The notes: generated from the sequence alone by a model not told the origin. A stretch of 64,000 nucleotides of DNA from VXMT01 sp965204835 (GCA_965204835.1 OZ242017.1:1860001-1924000), one strand, 5' to 3'; counted from the first letter of the stretch, positions 7,677 through 19,461 are shown. Numbers and translations are program-made.

Positions 7677-8788
7677 CCACTCCCCCCCGCGCGCGACTGG
7701 TGCTGGCCGACGGACGGGTCTTCGAGGGTGAGGGCCACGGCGCCGACGTGCGCACCACCGGCGAGGTGGTCTTCAACACCTCGATGACCGGCTACCAGGA
7801 GGCCCTGACCGACCCCTCGTACGGCGGCCAGATCCTCACCATGACCTACCCCATCCAGGGCAACTACGGCGTCAACGACACCGACGACGAGAGCGCGCGC
7901 ATCCAGGTGCGCGGCTTCGTCGTGCGCGAGCTGACCGACCTGCCCTCGCGGTGGCGGAGCATGCAGACGCTCGGCGAGTACCTGGAGCAGGCCGGCGTGC
8001 CGTGCATCGCCGGCATCGACACGCGCGCGCTCACGCGCCACCTGCGCTCGCACGGTGTGGTGATGGGCACGATCACCCGCGACGAGTCGCCGTCCGAGGC
8101 ACTGGCGCGGCTGCGCAGCGAGCCGATGTACGGCACCGAGGACTACGTGGCCGAGGTCTCGACCGACGCGGTCTACGCCTTCGACGGCGCGTCCGGCGCG
8201 CTCGTGCCCGAAGACGCGCCGCACATCGTCGTGCTCGACCTGGGGGTGAAGCGCAACATCATGCGCCACCTGCGGTTGCGCGGGTGCCGCGTGACCGCCG
8301 TGCCGCACGACACGGGCGCCGAGGACATCCTGTCGCTGGGGCCGGACGGCGTGCTGCTGTCTCCCGGGCCCGGCGACCCCATGCTCCTCGACCACGTCGT
8401 GCGGTCGGCGCGGGGGCTGGCGGGCCGGACGCCGCTGATGGGGATCTGCCTCGGACACCAGGTGCTGGGGCGGCTGTTCGGTGCGAAGACGTTCAAGCTG
8501 AAGTTCGGGCACCGCGGGGCGAACCACCCGGTGCGCGACGAGGTGACCGGACGCGTTTACATTACGTCACAGAACCACGGGTACGCGGTCGACCCGGACG
8601 GGCTCGACGCGGCGGTGCAGGTGTCGCAGGTACACCTCAACGACGGGACCGTCGAGGGTATGCAGCACCGTGAGCTACCATTGTTCACCATCCAGTATCA
8701 CTCCGAGGCCTCGCCGGGCCCGCACGACACGGAGTTCCTGTTCGACCGGTTCCTCGAGAGCGTGCGCAACAAGGATGCAAGCACATGA
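7673..8788 (+). CDS. carA: Carbamoyl-phosphate synthase small (glutaminase) subunit
   Basis: 371 residues. An N-terminal CPSase_sm domain carries FNTSMTGYQEALTDPSY. The C-terminal class I glutamine amidotransferase has its nucleophile in GICLGHQ and the His/Glu pair in QYHSEASPGP. It feeds ammonia to CarB. The gene begins on the pyrC stop (ATGA) and ends on the next start (ATGA), so it is deep within the operon although carB lies two genes later. Confidence 0.96.
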   Translation: MTTPPRARLVLADGRVFEGEGHGADVRTTGEVVFNTSMTGYQEALTDPSYGGQILTMTYPIQGNYGVNDTDDESARIQVRGFVVRELTDLPSRWRSMQTLGEYLEQAGVPCIAGIDTRALTRHLRSHGVVMGTITRDESPSEALARLRSEPMYGTEDYVAEVSTDAVYAFDGASGALVPEDAPHIVVLDLGVKRNIMRHLRLRGCRVTAVPHDTGAEDILSLGPDGVLLSPGPGDPMLLDHVVRSARGLAGRTPLMGICLGHQVLGRLFGAKTFKLKFGHRGANHPVRDEVTGRVYITSQNHGYAVDPDGLDAAVQVSQVHLNDGTVEGMQHRELPLFTIQYHSEASPGPHDTEFLFDRFLESVRNKDAST

Positions 8789-9243
8789 GCCCAGCAGTGC
8801 GCCGAGCGACTGCCCAGGACGCCGGCCAGATCTCCAGCATCATCTCCGAGGTGCTCCGCGAAGGCCTCCCCGTCGCCCTCGACGGCCCCATGAGCCCCGA
8901 CGAGGTCGTCGCGTGGCAGGAGCGCATGGGCGAGCGCGGCGCGATCTTCGCCATCGACGACGGCACGCGCGTGCTCGGCTTCGGGATCATCGACCCGCTC
9001 GAAGACAGCCCGGACGAGTGCTTCTACGGCGCGTGGATTCGCATCGACGAACGCCGCAAGGGCTACGCCACGCTGCTCGCCGAGGAGGCGCTGGCGTTCG
9101 CGCGCGAGCTCGGCTACCGCAACATTCGCGGCCGGCTCCCCGAGGGGAACCAGCCCGCGCTGTCCTACCTCTCCGCCATCGGCGGAATGGTTCCGTTCAC
9201 CAATCCAGGCGCTCACTTCGAGCTGCCGCTGGAGGAGGAGTAA
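8785..9243 (+). CDS. GNAT-family N-acetyltransferase
   Basis: 152 residues, one GNAT fold. The acetyl-CoA loop is represented by RIDERRKGYATLLAEEALAF (about 91-110, an R/QxxGxG/A variant with RRKGYA). The acceptor is unknown. It is coupled to carA by an ATGA overlap and followed three bases later by the 2H-like gene, so it is transcribed with pyrimidine biosynthesis; no direct pathway role is known to me. Confidence 0.8.
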   Translation: MSPAVRRATAQDAGQISSIISEVLREGLPVALDGPMSPDEVVAWQERMGERGAIFAIDDGTRVLGFGIIDPLEDSPDECFYGAWIRIDERRKGYATLLAEEALAFARELGYRNIRGRLPEGNQPALSYLSAIGGMVPFTNPGAHFELPLEEE

Positions 9244-9246
9244 CCA

Positions 9247-10017
9247 GTGACGACTGACGCGAGTTCGACCGCACCCGCCGACGCAGCGAAGGAGTACCTC
9301 CAGCGGCGCGAGGCCGACTGGGCCGCCTTCACCGCCGCCACCGGCTCGCCCGGCGACTACTGGGAGACATGGGGCGAGGAGTCCTTCGGCTGGCGGCCGG
9401 AGATCAGCTTCTTCCAGCCGGTCGGCCTCGACTACGCTGATCTCATCGAGCAGATCGAGCCGCTGCGGGCCGCGCTCGAGGGGCTGCCTGGCGTGGACCT
9501 GCCGCCGCCCGAGTTCCTGCACATGAAGTTCCTGCAGCTCGGCTTCCTGCGCGCCGTCGACATCTACTGGTCGCAGGTCGAGACGTTCTACGTGAACGCC
9601 GCACCGCGCGTACACCGCGTGGAGCCGTTCTCGCTGCATGTCGCCGGCGTCTCCGCGCGCGAGGAGGCCGTCTACCTCGGCGTCGACGACGGCTACGTGC
9701 TGCGCGAGGTGCGCCGCCAGATCGGCATCGGCGTCCCGAAGGCGCAGCAGGTCTTCAAGGAGAAGGGCATCAAGACGGGCCCCGAGGACGACTTCGTCCC
9801 GGAGATCCCCATCGCCTACCTCGTGGACGGCGGCGACCGCGCCGCCATCATCGACGCGGTCATGCCGTACCTCCACGCCGACTTCGGCTCGTACCCCGTC
9901 AGCCACATCAAGATGGGGCGCATCGCGCCGGACCCCGAGGTGCACTACCCGAACATCGACGTCGTGGCCGAGATCAACCTGCTCGGCGAGGACTACCGGA
10001 AGGGCTACCACAACTGA
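9247..10017 (+). CDS. 2H-phosphoesterase / 2'-5' RNA ligase-like protein with HxK motifs
   Basis: 256 residues from GTG. Two symmetric motifs sit about 130 residues apart: LHMKFLQLG (about 93-101) and SHIKMGRIAP (about 219-228). Their placement and flanking strands recall the paired HxT/S motifs of 2H phosphoesterases (LigT/ThpR, CPDase), but both have Lys where Thr/Ser is usual. An aromatic-rich N-terminal part (DYWETWGEESFGWRPEISFF) is unlike LigT. Function unknown; possibly a divergent or inactive member acting on nucleotides. Located inside the pyr operon between a GNAT gene and carB. Confidence 0.5.
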   Translation: MTTDASSTAPADAAKEYLQRREADWAAFTAATGSPGDYWETWGEESFGWRPEISFFQPVGLDYADLIEQIEPLRAALEGLPGVDLPPPEFLHMKFLQLGFLRAVDIYWSQVETFYVNAAPRVHRVEPFSLHVAGVSAREEAVYLGVDDGYVLREVRRQIGIGVPKAQQVFKEKGIKTGPEDDFVPEIPIAYLVDGGDRAAIIDAVMPYLHADFGSYPVSHIKMGRIAPDPEVHYPNIDVVAEINLLGEDYRKGYHN

Positions 10018-10064
10018 CCCAGCCCGGCGGCGCACGCCCCTCCCCGGCCGACGCGCCCGACACG

Positions 10065-13349
<3,285 letters not shown>

Positions 13350-13372
13350 GCCGCAGCGTGCCGGAGGACGCG

Positions 13373-14071
13373 ATGCGGTCACCCGCGACGGCGCCGCCCC
13401 TGCCAGTCCCCCTCGACGCGATCCTGTTCGACCTCGACGGCACGCTCGCCGACTCCATGACCGTGATCGCCGAGGCCCTCGTCGACACGCTCGCACGGTG
13501 GGGCCACACCACCACCGTCGAGGGGCTGATGCCGCACTTCGGCCCGAAGATGCAGGAGGTGATCCAGGCCGCCACGGGCGTGGACCTCGATGAAGCCGAC
13601 CGCATCTACGCCGATTACCTCCCGCGCTACTACGGCGAGTACATGTCGCGCTCCCGCCCCCTCCCGGGCGCCGATGCGCTCCTCGACGCCCTCGTACCCA
13701 CGGGTGTGCCGCTCGGCATCGTCACCTCGAAGATCGAGACGGGCGCGCACGACCTGCTCGCGCATCTCGGTTGGACCGACCACTTCGGCGTCGTCGTCGG
13801 CCGCGACACGACGCCGGAGATGAAGCCCTCGCCGGTGCCGATGCGGTACGCGCTCGATGCGCTCCACGCCGACCCGGCTCGCACCGTCTCGGTGGGTGAC
13901 ACCGAGGCGGACGTGCGCGCCGCGTCGGCCGCAGGCGTGGCCACGATCGTCGGGCTCACCGTGATCCGCAGGCCCGAGCAGATGCGCGGCGCGGGCGCGA
14001 CCCACGTCTGCGAGGACCTCGACGCCGTCGGCCGCCTGCTGCTGCCCGCGCTGAAGGCCACGCCCGCGTGA
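13373..14071 (+). CDS. HAD-superfamily phosphatase (phosphoglycolate phosphatase-like)
   Basis: 232 residues from an ATG with CCGGAGGA just upstream. Motif I is LFDLDGTLAD (nucleophile Asp and acid/base Asp), motif II is the VTSK segment, and motif IV is GDTEADVRAA. An alpha-helical cap follows motif I, as in Gph/PGP and pyrophosphatase PpaX. Substrate could be phosphoglycolate or a nucleotide; the sequence does not decide. Its end overlaps the next gene by GTGA. Confidence 0.82.
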   Translation: MRSPATAPPLPVPLDAILFDLDGTLADSMTVIAEALVDTLARWGHTTTVEGLMPHFGPKMQEVIQAATGVDLDEADRIYADYLPRYYGEYMSRSRPLPGADALLDALVPTGVPLGIVTSKIETGAHDLLAHLGWTDHFGVVVGRDTTPEMKPSPVPMRYALDALHADPARTVSVGDTEADVRAASAAGVATIVGLTVIRRPEQMRGAGATHVCEDLDAVGRLLLPALKATPA

Positions 14072-15219
14072 GCGCCGAGGCGCCGGGGGTGCGCGGCTCG
14101 TTCTTCGAGGTCCTGAGCACGTTCCTCCGCCTCGGCGTGCTCGCCTTCGGCGGGCCGGTCGCGCACATCGCGATGATGGAGGACGAGTACGTCCGCCGCC
14201 GCAACTGGCTGTCGAGCGAGTCGTTCTCACGGGCGCTGGCCGCGACGAACCTCGTGCCCGGCCCGAACTCGACGGAGATGGCGATCCACCTTGGCCATCG
14301 CCGCAGGGGCATCGCCGGCGGGCTGCTCTCGGGGTTCGCGTTCATCGTCCCGGCCGCAATCATGGTCGGCGTGCTGTCGTGGGCGTACTTCGAGTGGGGC
14401 ACGACCCCGCGCGTCGACGACTTCCTGACCGGCATCCGGCCCGCCATCGTCGTGCTCGTCGCGCTCGCTGCGTGGCGGCTGCGCCGCCCGGCCATCCGAG
14501 GGCCGATGCCGATGGCGCTCGCGGCCGGAGCGTTCGCGGTCGCGGTGCTCGCTGCGCCGTGGGTGCTGTTCGTGCTCCTCGGCGCGGGCGTGCTCGCGCT
14601 GCTCGTGCGCTGGGCGGGGTGGACGAAACTGCTCGCCGCGCTGCCCGCGATGCCGATGGTGCCGCACGGCTTCCAGATGGCCGCGTGGAACGCGCCCGAC
14701 GCGCTCGCGATCGCGCTCATCCACCTCAAGACGGGCGCGCTGCTCTTCGGCGGCGGCTACGTCATGATCCCGCTGCTCCAGCCCGACGCCGTCGCGCAGG
14801 GCTGGGTCACCGACTCGCAGTTCCTCGACGGCATCGCGATCGGCCAGTCGACGCCCGGCCCGATCGTGACGACGGCGACGTTCGTCGGCTACGCGGCGGC
14901 GGGCTGGTGGGGCGCGGCGCTCGCCACCGTAGCAGTCTTCGCCCCGGCGTTCGTCTTCGCCATGTCGCTCGGCCACGTCCTCAACCGGCTCTCCGACTCG
15001 CCGAACGCGACGGCCTTCCTCGACGCGGTCGCCGCCGCGGTGTTCGGCGCGATCGCCGGCGCGGCGTTGGTGCTGCTGCTGGAGCTCGAGTTCGACGCGC
15101 TCAACGTGGTGCTCGTGGTCGCGAGCGGGGTGGTGCTGCTGCGCGGCTGGGTGCCCTCGTACGCGTGGCTCGCCGCGGCGGGCGCCGCAGGGCTGCTCTA
15201 CGGCGCGGTGGTAACGTAG
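14068..15219 (+). CDS. Chromate transporter (ChrA)-family membrane protein
   Basis: 383 residues, about 10-12 hydrophobic helices. Both halves carry the CHR-domain signature: FLRLGVLAFGGPVAHIAMM with NLVPGPNSTEMA in the first, and LLFGGGYVMIPLL with GQSTPGPIVTTATF in the second. Two-domain ChrA proteins export chromate or related oxyanions by proton exchange, but many homologues have unproven substrates. Starting on the HAD stop codon suggests it is still part of the pyr transcript. Confidence 0.85.
   Translation: MSAEAPGVRGSFFEVLSTFLRLGVLAFGGPVAHIAMMEDEYVRRRNWLSSESFSRALAATNLVPGPNSTEMAIHLGHRRRGIAGGLLSGFAFIVPAAIMVGVLSWAYFEWGTTPRVDDFLTGIRPAIVVLVALAAWRLRRPAIRGPMPMALAAGAFAVAVLAAPWVLFVLLGAGVLALLVRWAGWTKLLAALPAMPMVPHGFQMAAWNAPDALAIALIHLKTGALLFGGGYVMIPLLQPDAVAQGWVTDSQFLDGIAIGQSTPGPIVTTATFVGYAAAGWWGAALATVAVFAPAFVFAMSLGHVLNRLSDSPNATAFLDAVAAAVFGAIAGAALVLLLELEFDALNVVLVVASGVVLLRGWVPSYAWLAAAGAAGLLYGAVVT
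15209..15217 (+). promoter_or_regulatory. Internal extended -10 promoter placing the RNA start on the pyrK ATG
   Basis: TGg-TAACGT overlaps the end of the transporter gene. Its last base is 7 bases before the pyrK ATG, so a leaderless pyrK mRNA is predicted. Confidence 0.5.
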
Positions 15220-15223
15220 CCAC

Positions 15224-15997
15224 ATGCGCAGCGTCCACGTCGAGGTCACCGAGTCGGCCCGCCTCTACGGGCAGACGCACGTGCTGTGGACCACGATGCC
15301 CGAGGGGCTGCGCCACGCCACGCCCGGCCAGTTCGTCATGGCCTACGCCGGCGAAGACCTCGACCCGCTGCTCGGCCGCGCCTTCTCCTTCCACCGCGTG
15401 CGCGAGGGCCCGGCGGGCCCGGAGTTCGCGCTGCTCTTCGACGTCGTCGGCCGCGGCACGGACTGGCTCGCGCGGCGCGCACCCGGCGACGCGGTGCGCG
15501 TCGTCGGCCCGCTCGGCCGCGGCTACGAGCCGCGCGCGCGGGTGAGCCACATGCTGCTGGTCGCCGGCGGAATCGGCTGCGCGCCCCTCGTGTGGCTCGC
15601 CGACCGCCTCGTCGACGACGGGCGCGACGTGACGTTCCTCCTCGGCGGCTCGTCGGAGGCGGCGATCTTCCCGCCGCGGATGCTGCCCGAGGCCGTCGAG
15701 GTCGTCGTGGCGACCGAGGACGGCTCGCTGGGCGAGCACGGGCTGGTGACGAAGCCGTTCGAGCGGCTGTTGCCGTGGGCGGACCAGGCGTTCGCGTGCG
15801 GCCCGAATGCGATGTTCGAGGCGCTGTTCGGCGTCGTGCGCCGGTCCGGGCTGCGCAAGCCGGTGCAGGGACTGCTCGAGGAGAGCATGGCGTGCGGGAT
15901 GGGCATCTGCTACGGCTGCGCGGTGTTCCCGCGTCGTGGCGGCGTCAAGCTCGTCTGCACGGACGGGCCGATGTTCGACCTGCGGGACATCTACTGA
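15224..15997 (+). CDS. pyrK: Dihydroorotate dehydrogenase electron-transfer subunit
   Basis: 257 residues. An FAD-binding barrel carries GRAFSFHRV, the NAD-binding half has LLVAGGIGCAPLVWLADRL, and a C-terminal [2Fe-2S] motif has four Cys in MACGMGICYGCAV and LVCTDGP. PyrK passes electrons from PyrD (class 1B) to NAD. Its partner pyrD is about 4 kb downstream rather than adjacent. No ribosome site; the leaderless promoter supports this ATG. Confidence 0.93.
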   Translation: MRSVHVEVTESARLYGQTHVLWTTMPEGLRHATPGQFVMAYAGEDLDPLLGRAFSFHRVREGPAGPEFALLFDVVGRGTDWLARRAPGDAVRVVGPLGRGYEPRARVSHMLLVAGGIGCAPLVWLADRLVDDGRDVTFLLGGSSEAAIFPPRMLPEAVEVVVATEDGSLGEHGLVTKPFERLLPWADQAFACGPNAMFEALFGVVRRSGLRKPVQGLLEESMACGMGICYGCAVFPRRGGVKLVCTDGPMFDLRDIY

Positions 15998-16025
15998 TGC
16001 GGCGTCGGGCGAGCCGGGTCACGCC

Positions 16026-16310
16026 ATGATCGGGAACGTGTTCCGCCTCTACATCCCGGTCCTCGGCGGCCTCGTCGCCGGAACATGGATCGGCGGGATC
16101 GTGCTCGCGCCGGACCCTGCGATCGTCGGGTGGATCTTCGGCGCGGGGGCCGGGCTGATGGGCGGGGCGTTCCTCGCCGCCCTCGTCGGCAACGTGCCGC
16201 TGGCCGGGAGCGGCGGCGGCGTGCGCCACACCACGTTCCCCGGCGACGAGCTTGGCTACGACGACACCGAGGACTGGGACGGCGGGCCCGGAGACGACGA
16301 GGCGAACTGA
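16026..16310 (+). CDS. Small two-helix membrane protein
   Basis: 94 residues. Two hydrophobic segments (about 5-28 and 33-56, rich in Gly and Ala) are followed by an acidic cytoplasmic-type tail (DELGYDDTEDWDGGPGDDEA). No family recognised. It trails pyrK by 28 bp and may be cotranscribed. Composition is as coding as its neighbours, so I consider it real, function unknown. Confidence 0.55.
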   Translation: MIGNVFRLYIPVLGGLVAGTWIGGIVLAPDPAIVGWIFGAGAGLMGGAFLAALVGNVPLAGSGGGVRHTTFPGDELGYDDTEDWDGGPGDDEAN

Positions 16311-16342
16311 CCTGACGCCACAGCCCTCTCCGGTGAGTCCGG

Positions 16343-16361
16343 TGCTATCATTGCGATAGCA
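16343..16361 (+). promoter_or_regulatory. vapBC promoter with palindromic operator
   Basis: Perfect inverted repeat TGCTATC-attgc-GATAGCA. Its left arm contains the extended -10 TGc-TATCAT (16343-16351). A ribbon-helix-helix antitoxin binding here would block RNA polymerase, the usual autoregulation of such modules. Confidence 0.7.
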
Positions 16362-16379
16362 TTCGACCGGAGGCGCATC

Positions 16380-16643
16380 ATGGCGACGGTGAACGTGCGG
16401 CGGCTCGATGACGAGGTGGTCCGCAAGCTCAAGGACCGGGCAGCCTCCAACGGCCGCTCCCTGGAAGCCGAGTTGCGCGCGATCCTCGAGGACATCGTGG
16501 CCCAGGACGACTACCAGGCCAAGAAGCGAGCGTTCCTCGAGTACTCGAAGCAGTTGCGCGCCCTCACGGCCGGACGCCATCACACTCCGTCCGAAGAGCT
16601 CATCAGAGAGAGCCGGGATAGCGGCTACGGGCGCGAGCAATGA
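16380..16643 (+). CDS. vapB: Ribbon-helix-helix antitoxin, FitA/VapB type
   Basis: 87 residues. The start ATVNVRRLDDEVVRKLKDRAA matches FitA-like (Arc/MetJ) plasmid-stability antitoxins: a beta strand, then two helices with NGRSLEAELRAIL. The C-terminal tail (about 55-87) should wrap the toxin. It follows a GGAGG ribosome site and overlaps the toxin gene by ATGA. It is expected to repress its own promoter through the palindrome just upstream. Confidence 0.85.
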   Translation: MATVNVRRLDDEVVRKLKDRAASNGRSLEAELRAILEDIVAQDDYQAKKRAFLEYSKQLRALTAGRHHTPSEELIRESRDSGYGREQ

Positions 16644-17068
16644 CGCAGCTGGTCGTCGACGCCAACGTCGTCGTGAAGTGGCTGGTCGATGAGGATCAGG
16701 TAGAAGAAGCCGCCCGCGTGCTGCACGGCGAGTCAGAGTTGCACGCGCCTCGCTTCCTGGCAGCCGAGCTGGCCGACACGCTGTGGCAGAAGGCAAGCCG
16801 CGGCGAGATCACCCCCGCAACCGCGGGCGCACTCGCGGACTCCGTACCCGCGTTGCCCATACTCTGGGAGGACGATGAGGCGCTCCTCGGCGACGCTGTG
16901 CGACTTTCTATCGAAATCGATCACCCCGCGTACGACTGCATCTACCTGGCGTTGGCGCATCGGCTCGGCGCCCGCGTTGTCACCGCGGATATGCGGTTCG
17001 TGAGACGCGTCGCACGAACCGCGCACGAGGGCGCCCTGCTTCGCCTGTCCGACTATCGCAACGAGTGA
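16640..17068 (+). CDS. vapC: PIN-domain ribonuclease toxin, VapC type
   Basis: 142 residues. PIN-domain acidic residues are visible in VVDANVVVKWLVDED (first Asp, residue about 6), the middle Glu in AAELADTLW, and the third and fourth in YDCIYLALA and VTADMRF. The family cleaves RNA, often tRNA, and is neutralised by the VapB encoded just upstream. Convergent with the NYN gene, with about 20 bp between the ends. Confidence 0.87.
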   Translation: MTQLVVDANVVVKWLVDEDQVEEAARVLHGESELHAPRFLAAELADTLWQKASRGEITPATAGALADSVPALPILWEDDEALLGDAVRLSIEIDHPAYDCIYLALAHRLGARVVTADMRFVRRVARTAHEGALLRLSDYRNE

Positions 17069-17088
17069 CACTGGGTACGAGCGGGCAG

Positions 17089-18150
17089 CTACGCCCCGAC
17101 GCGGTCCATCACCGTCCCCACGTCGATGTACTGGTCCGCGAGCGCGCGCATCTCGATTGACGTGCTGCCGCTGAACGCGACCACCTCGACGCGGACACCG
17201 CGGCTCTGGAGTAGCTCGACCACGCTGGAGAAGTCGGCGTCGCCGGAGACGAGCGCGACGACTTCCAGCCGCTCGGCCATCGTCACCATGTCGATGGCCA
17301 TCTCGACGTCGAAGTTGCCCTTGATCGAGCCGTCGGCGAAGCGCTTGAGCGGCTTCGTCACGATCCGGTACTCGTGCGGGACGAACGGCGCGACGAAGCG
17401 CTGCCGCTCCACGGGCTCGCCCGGGTCGTCCGAGACCGGCGCGTAGGCCGTCGCGCGGATCAGCTCGCGGCCATCGCTGAGGTAGTCGAGCAGCTTGCCC
17501 ATGTGGACGGTGGCGCCGCTCGGTCCACCCTCGCCGCGCTCGGCGCCGTAGATGAGGTTCGGCACGTCCACGAAGACGCCGAGCCGCAGCTTGCGGCTGG
17601 TCCGCTCCTGCTGCTCGCGCAACGCGTCGAGGGCCTTCGTCTGGGCCTCGATCACCGCCTGCATCGCCCGCATCTGCTCGGCGAGGGCCGCTGCGTCCGG
17701 CGGGGTCTCGGCAGCGGCCGCGGCGCCACGTCGGCGGCGAGGCGCGGGCTTCTCCTCGGGCTGCTCGGCCTCGGCGGGCTTGGCCGCGGCTGCGCTTCGG
17801 CGGCGCCTCGGGGCCGGCTTCTCCTCCGCCTGCTCGGGTTCGGCGGCCTCGGCCTTGGCGGTGCTCCGGCGGCGGCGGGTGGCCGGCTTCTCCTCGGCCT
17901 GCTCCGGCTCGGCGGCCTCGGCCTTGGCCGTGCTGCGCCGGGTCGAGGCCGCGCGCCGGCGCGGCGCCGGCTTCGCGGGCTCCTCGGCGGGGGGTTCCTC
18001 GGCAGGCGGGTTGGCGGGCCGCCGGCCCGCGATCCGCGGGTCGTCGAGGACGTTGTCGCCGTCGCGGCTCGCGCGAGCGCGGCCGCCGCGCGTGCCGCGG
18101 CGACGGGTCGACGTGCCCTCGGGTTCCTGCTTCTCCTCGTCGGGGGCCAC
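17089..18150 (-). CDS. NYN/LabA-like PIN-fold protein with a long basic-acidic repeat tail at the N-terminus
   Basis: 353 residues from GTG. The last 160 or so form a NYN (LabA/DUF88) domain: LGVFVDVPNLIYG, FDVEMAIDMVT and ALVSGDADFSSVVELL carry the conserved Asp residues of a predicted metal-dependent RNase. The first 160 are disordered: RRRGTRGGRARASR, then about four copies of a unit with RRRRST/A, KAEAAEPEQAEEKPA. A helix (about 160-190) precedes the NYN domain. The tail looks able to bind nucleic acid. Ten bp after mrp, so probably cotranscribed with it. Confidence 0.8.
   Translation of the reverse strand: MAPDEEKQEPEGTSTRRRGTRGGRARASRDGDNVLDDPRIAGRRPANPPAEEPPAEEPAKPAPRRRAASTRRSTAKAEAAEPEQAEEKPATRRRRSTAKAEAAEPEQAEEKPAPRRRRSAAAAKPAEAEQPEEKPAPRRRRGAAAAAETPPDAAALAEQMRAMQAVIEAQTKALDALREQQERTSRKLRLGVFVDVPNLIYGAERGEGGPSGATVHMGKLLDYLSDGRELIRATAYAPVSDDPGEPVERQRFVAPFVPHEYRIVTKPLKRFADGSIKGNFDVEMAIDMVTMAERLEVVALVSGDADFSSVVELLQSRGVRVEVVAFSGSTSIEMRALADQYIDVGTVMDRVGA
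17720..17990 (-). repeat. Imperfect tandem repeat encoding the NYN protein tail
   Basis: About four units of 70-80 bp, each encoding a run of Arg, then Lys-Ala-Glu-Ala and PEQxEEKPAPRRRR. Two adjacent units are almost identical in sequence, so copy number may vary between strains. Confidence 0.65.
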
Positions 18151-18160
18151 AGGCGCCCTC

Positions 18161-19201
18161 CTAGACTGCGAGCGGCGCGTCTCCGGCGTACTGGAGCACC
18201 GAGCAGCGCGCCGCTACCTGCTCCGCCAGCGCGATGAACGCCGCGGCTTCTTCGGATTCGGGCGCGGCGTCCACCAGCGGGTGACCCTCGTCCGAGGACT
18301 CCCGCACGGCCACCGCGAGCGGGAGCTCGCCGAGGAACTCCACGCCCAGCTCGTCGGCGGCCTCGCGCGCCCCGCCGCGCCCGAAGATCTCCGACGTCAT
18401 GTTCTCGACGATGCCGAAGATCGGCACGCCGAGGCGGTCGAACATCCCGATCGCCTTCGTCGCGTCCTCGACGGCCACGCGCTGCGGCGTGGCCACGATC
18501 ACCGCACCCGCGACCGGCACCTGCTGCGCCATCGACATCGAGGCGTCCGAGGTACCGGGGGGCAGGTCGACGATGAGGTAGTCGAGCTCGCCCCACTCGA
18601 CGTCGACGATGAGCTGGCGCACGCCGGAGCCAATCATCGGCCCGCGCCAGACGACGGGCGTGCCCTTGGGAAGCACGAACCCGATGGAGGCGGCGCGGAC
18701 GCCAAACGCCTCGATGGTGTGCATGCCGCCCTCGCCTTCGGCGAGCCCGCCCTCCTCGATGCCGAGCATGGTCGGGATGTTGGGGCCGGTGATGTCCGCG
18801 TCGACGAGGCCGACGCGCGCGCCGAGCTTCGCCAGGGCGACCGCGAGGTTGACGGAGACAGTGGACTTGCCGACGCCGCCCTTGTTGGAGGCGACGGCGA
18901 TGATGTTGCGCACGCCCGGCACCGGGTCGGGGGCGCCCTCGCGGCGCATCTGGCCGCGCACCTCCGAGTCCCACTCGATGTCGACGTTGTCGATGCCCTC
19001 GACGTGCTCGAGCGCCGCGCGGACGTCGGTGTCGATCTGCTCGCGGAGCGGGCACGCCGGAGTGGTCAGGACGAGACGGAAGGACGCGGTGCCGCCGTCG
19101 ACGGTCACGTCGCGCACCATGTTGAGTGACACGATGTCGCGGTGGAGTTCGGGATCCTGGACGCCGGCCAGGACGGTCAGGACGGTCTGTTCATCAGCCA
19201 C
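18161..19201 (-). CDS. mrp: Mrp/ApbC-type P-loop ATPase, Fe-S cluster carrier family
   Basis: 346 residues from GTG. An N-terminal MIP18/DUF59 domain has LTTPACPLREQI, and the ATPase has the deviant Walker A SNKGGVGKST (about 109-118), VDADITGPN and DLPPGTSDA. The C-terminal CxxC that binds the bridging cluster in many Mrp proteins is missing: after VENMT the chain goes straight to SEIFGRGGA. Cluster transfer is therefore less certain here. Upstream of, and probably cotranscribed with, the NYN gene. Confidence 0.85.
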   Translation of the reverse strand: MADEQTVLTVLAGVQDPELHRDIVSLNMVRDVTVDGGTASFRLVLTTPACPLREQIDTDVRAALEHVEGIDNVDIEWDSEVRGQMRREGAPDPVPGVRNIIAVASNKGGVGKSTVSVNLAVALAKLGARVGLVDADITGPNIPTMLGIEEGGLAEGEGGMHTIEAFGVRAASIGFVLPKGTPVVWRGPMIGSGVRQLIVDVEWGELDYLIVDLPPGTSDASMSMAQQVPVAGAVIVATPQRVAVEDATKAIGMFDRLGVPIFGIVENMTSEIFGRGGAREAADELGVEFLGELPLAVAVRESSDEGHPLVDAAPESEEAAAFIALAEQVAARCSVLQYAGDAPLAV

Positions 19202-19461
19202 GGTGGTTCCTCACCTGGATGTATCTTCGCCGTTTCTCGCCCGACGAGGAAACCCTCGGGGCGTCATATGCGTTGTACCTGATGTAGACAGTATGCGCCG
19301 GGCCGGTCGAGGACTCCTCGGCGGGCTGGGCGCACGAGGATGGTGGAGCGGTCGGCATGCGGGTGGATACCTCAGTGCGGACCGCTTCGTGGGTGCCGGT
19401 GGCGCTGGGACAGGTTGTGGAGCGCTTTACCTCGCTTTACGACCATTTAATGACTTTAAGC
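19202..19461. other. Intergenic stretch without a convincing gene
   Basis: Holds the mrp upstream region. Several AT-rich words resembling -10 boxes occur on both strands (for example TATGCG twice near 19270-19300). One open frame on the plus strand (about 19357-19617) lacks family features and runs through the strong promoter at 19462, so I do not call it. Confidence 0.4.

Noticed and set aside
16343..17068. The VapBC region as evidence of a mobile element
   Set aside because: No transposase, integrase, terminal repeats or target duplication found around it; only an accessory module can be stated.
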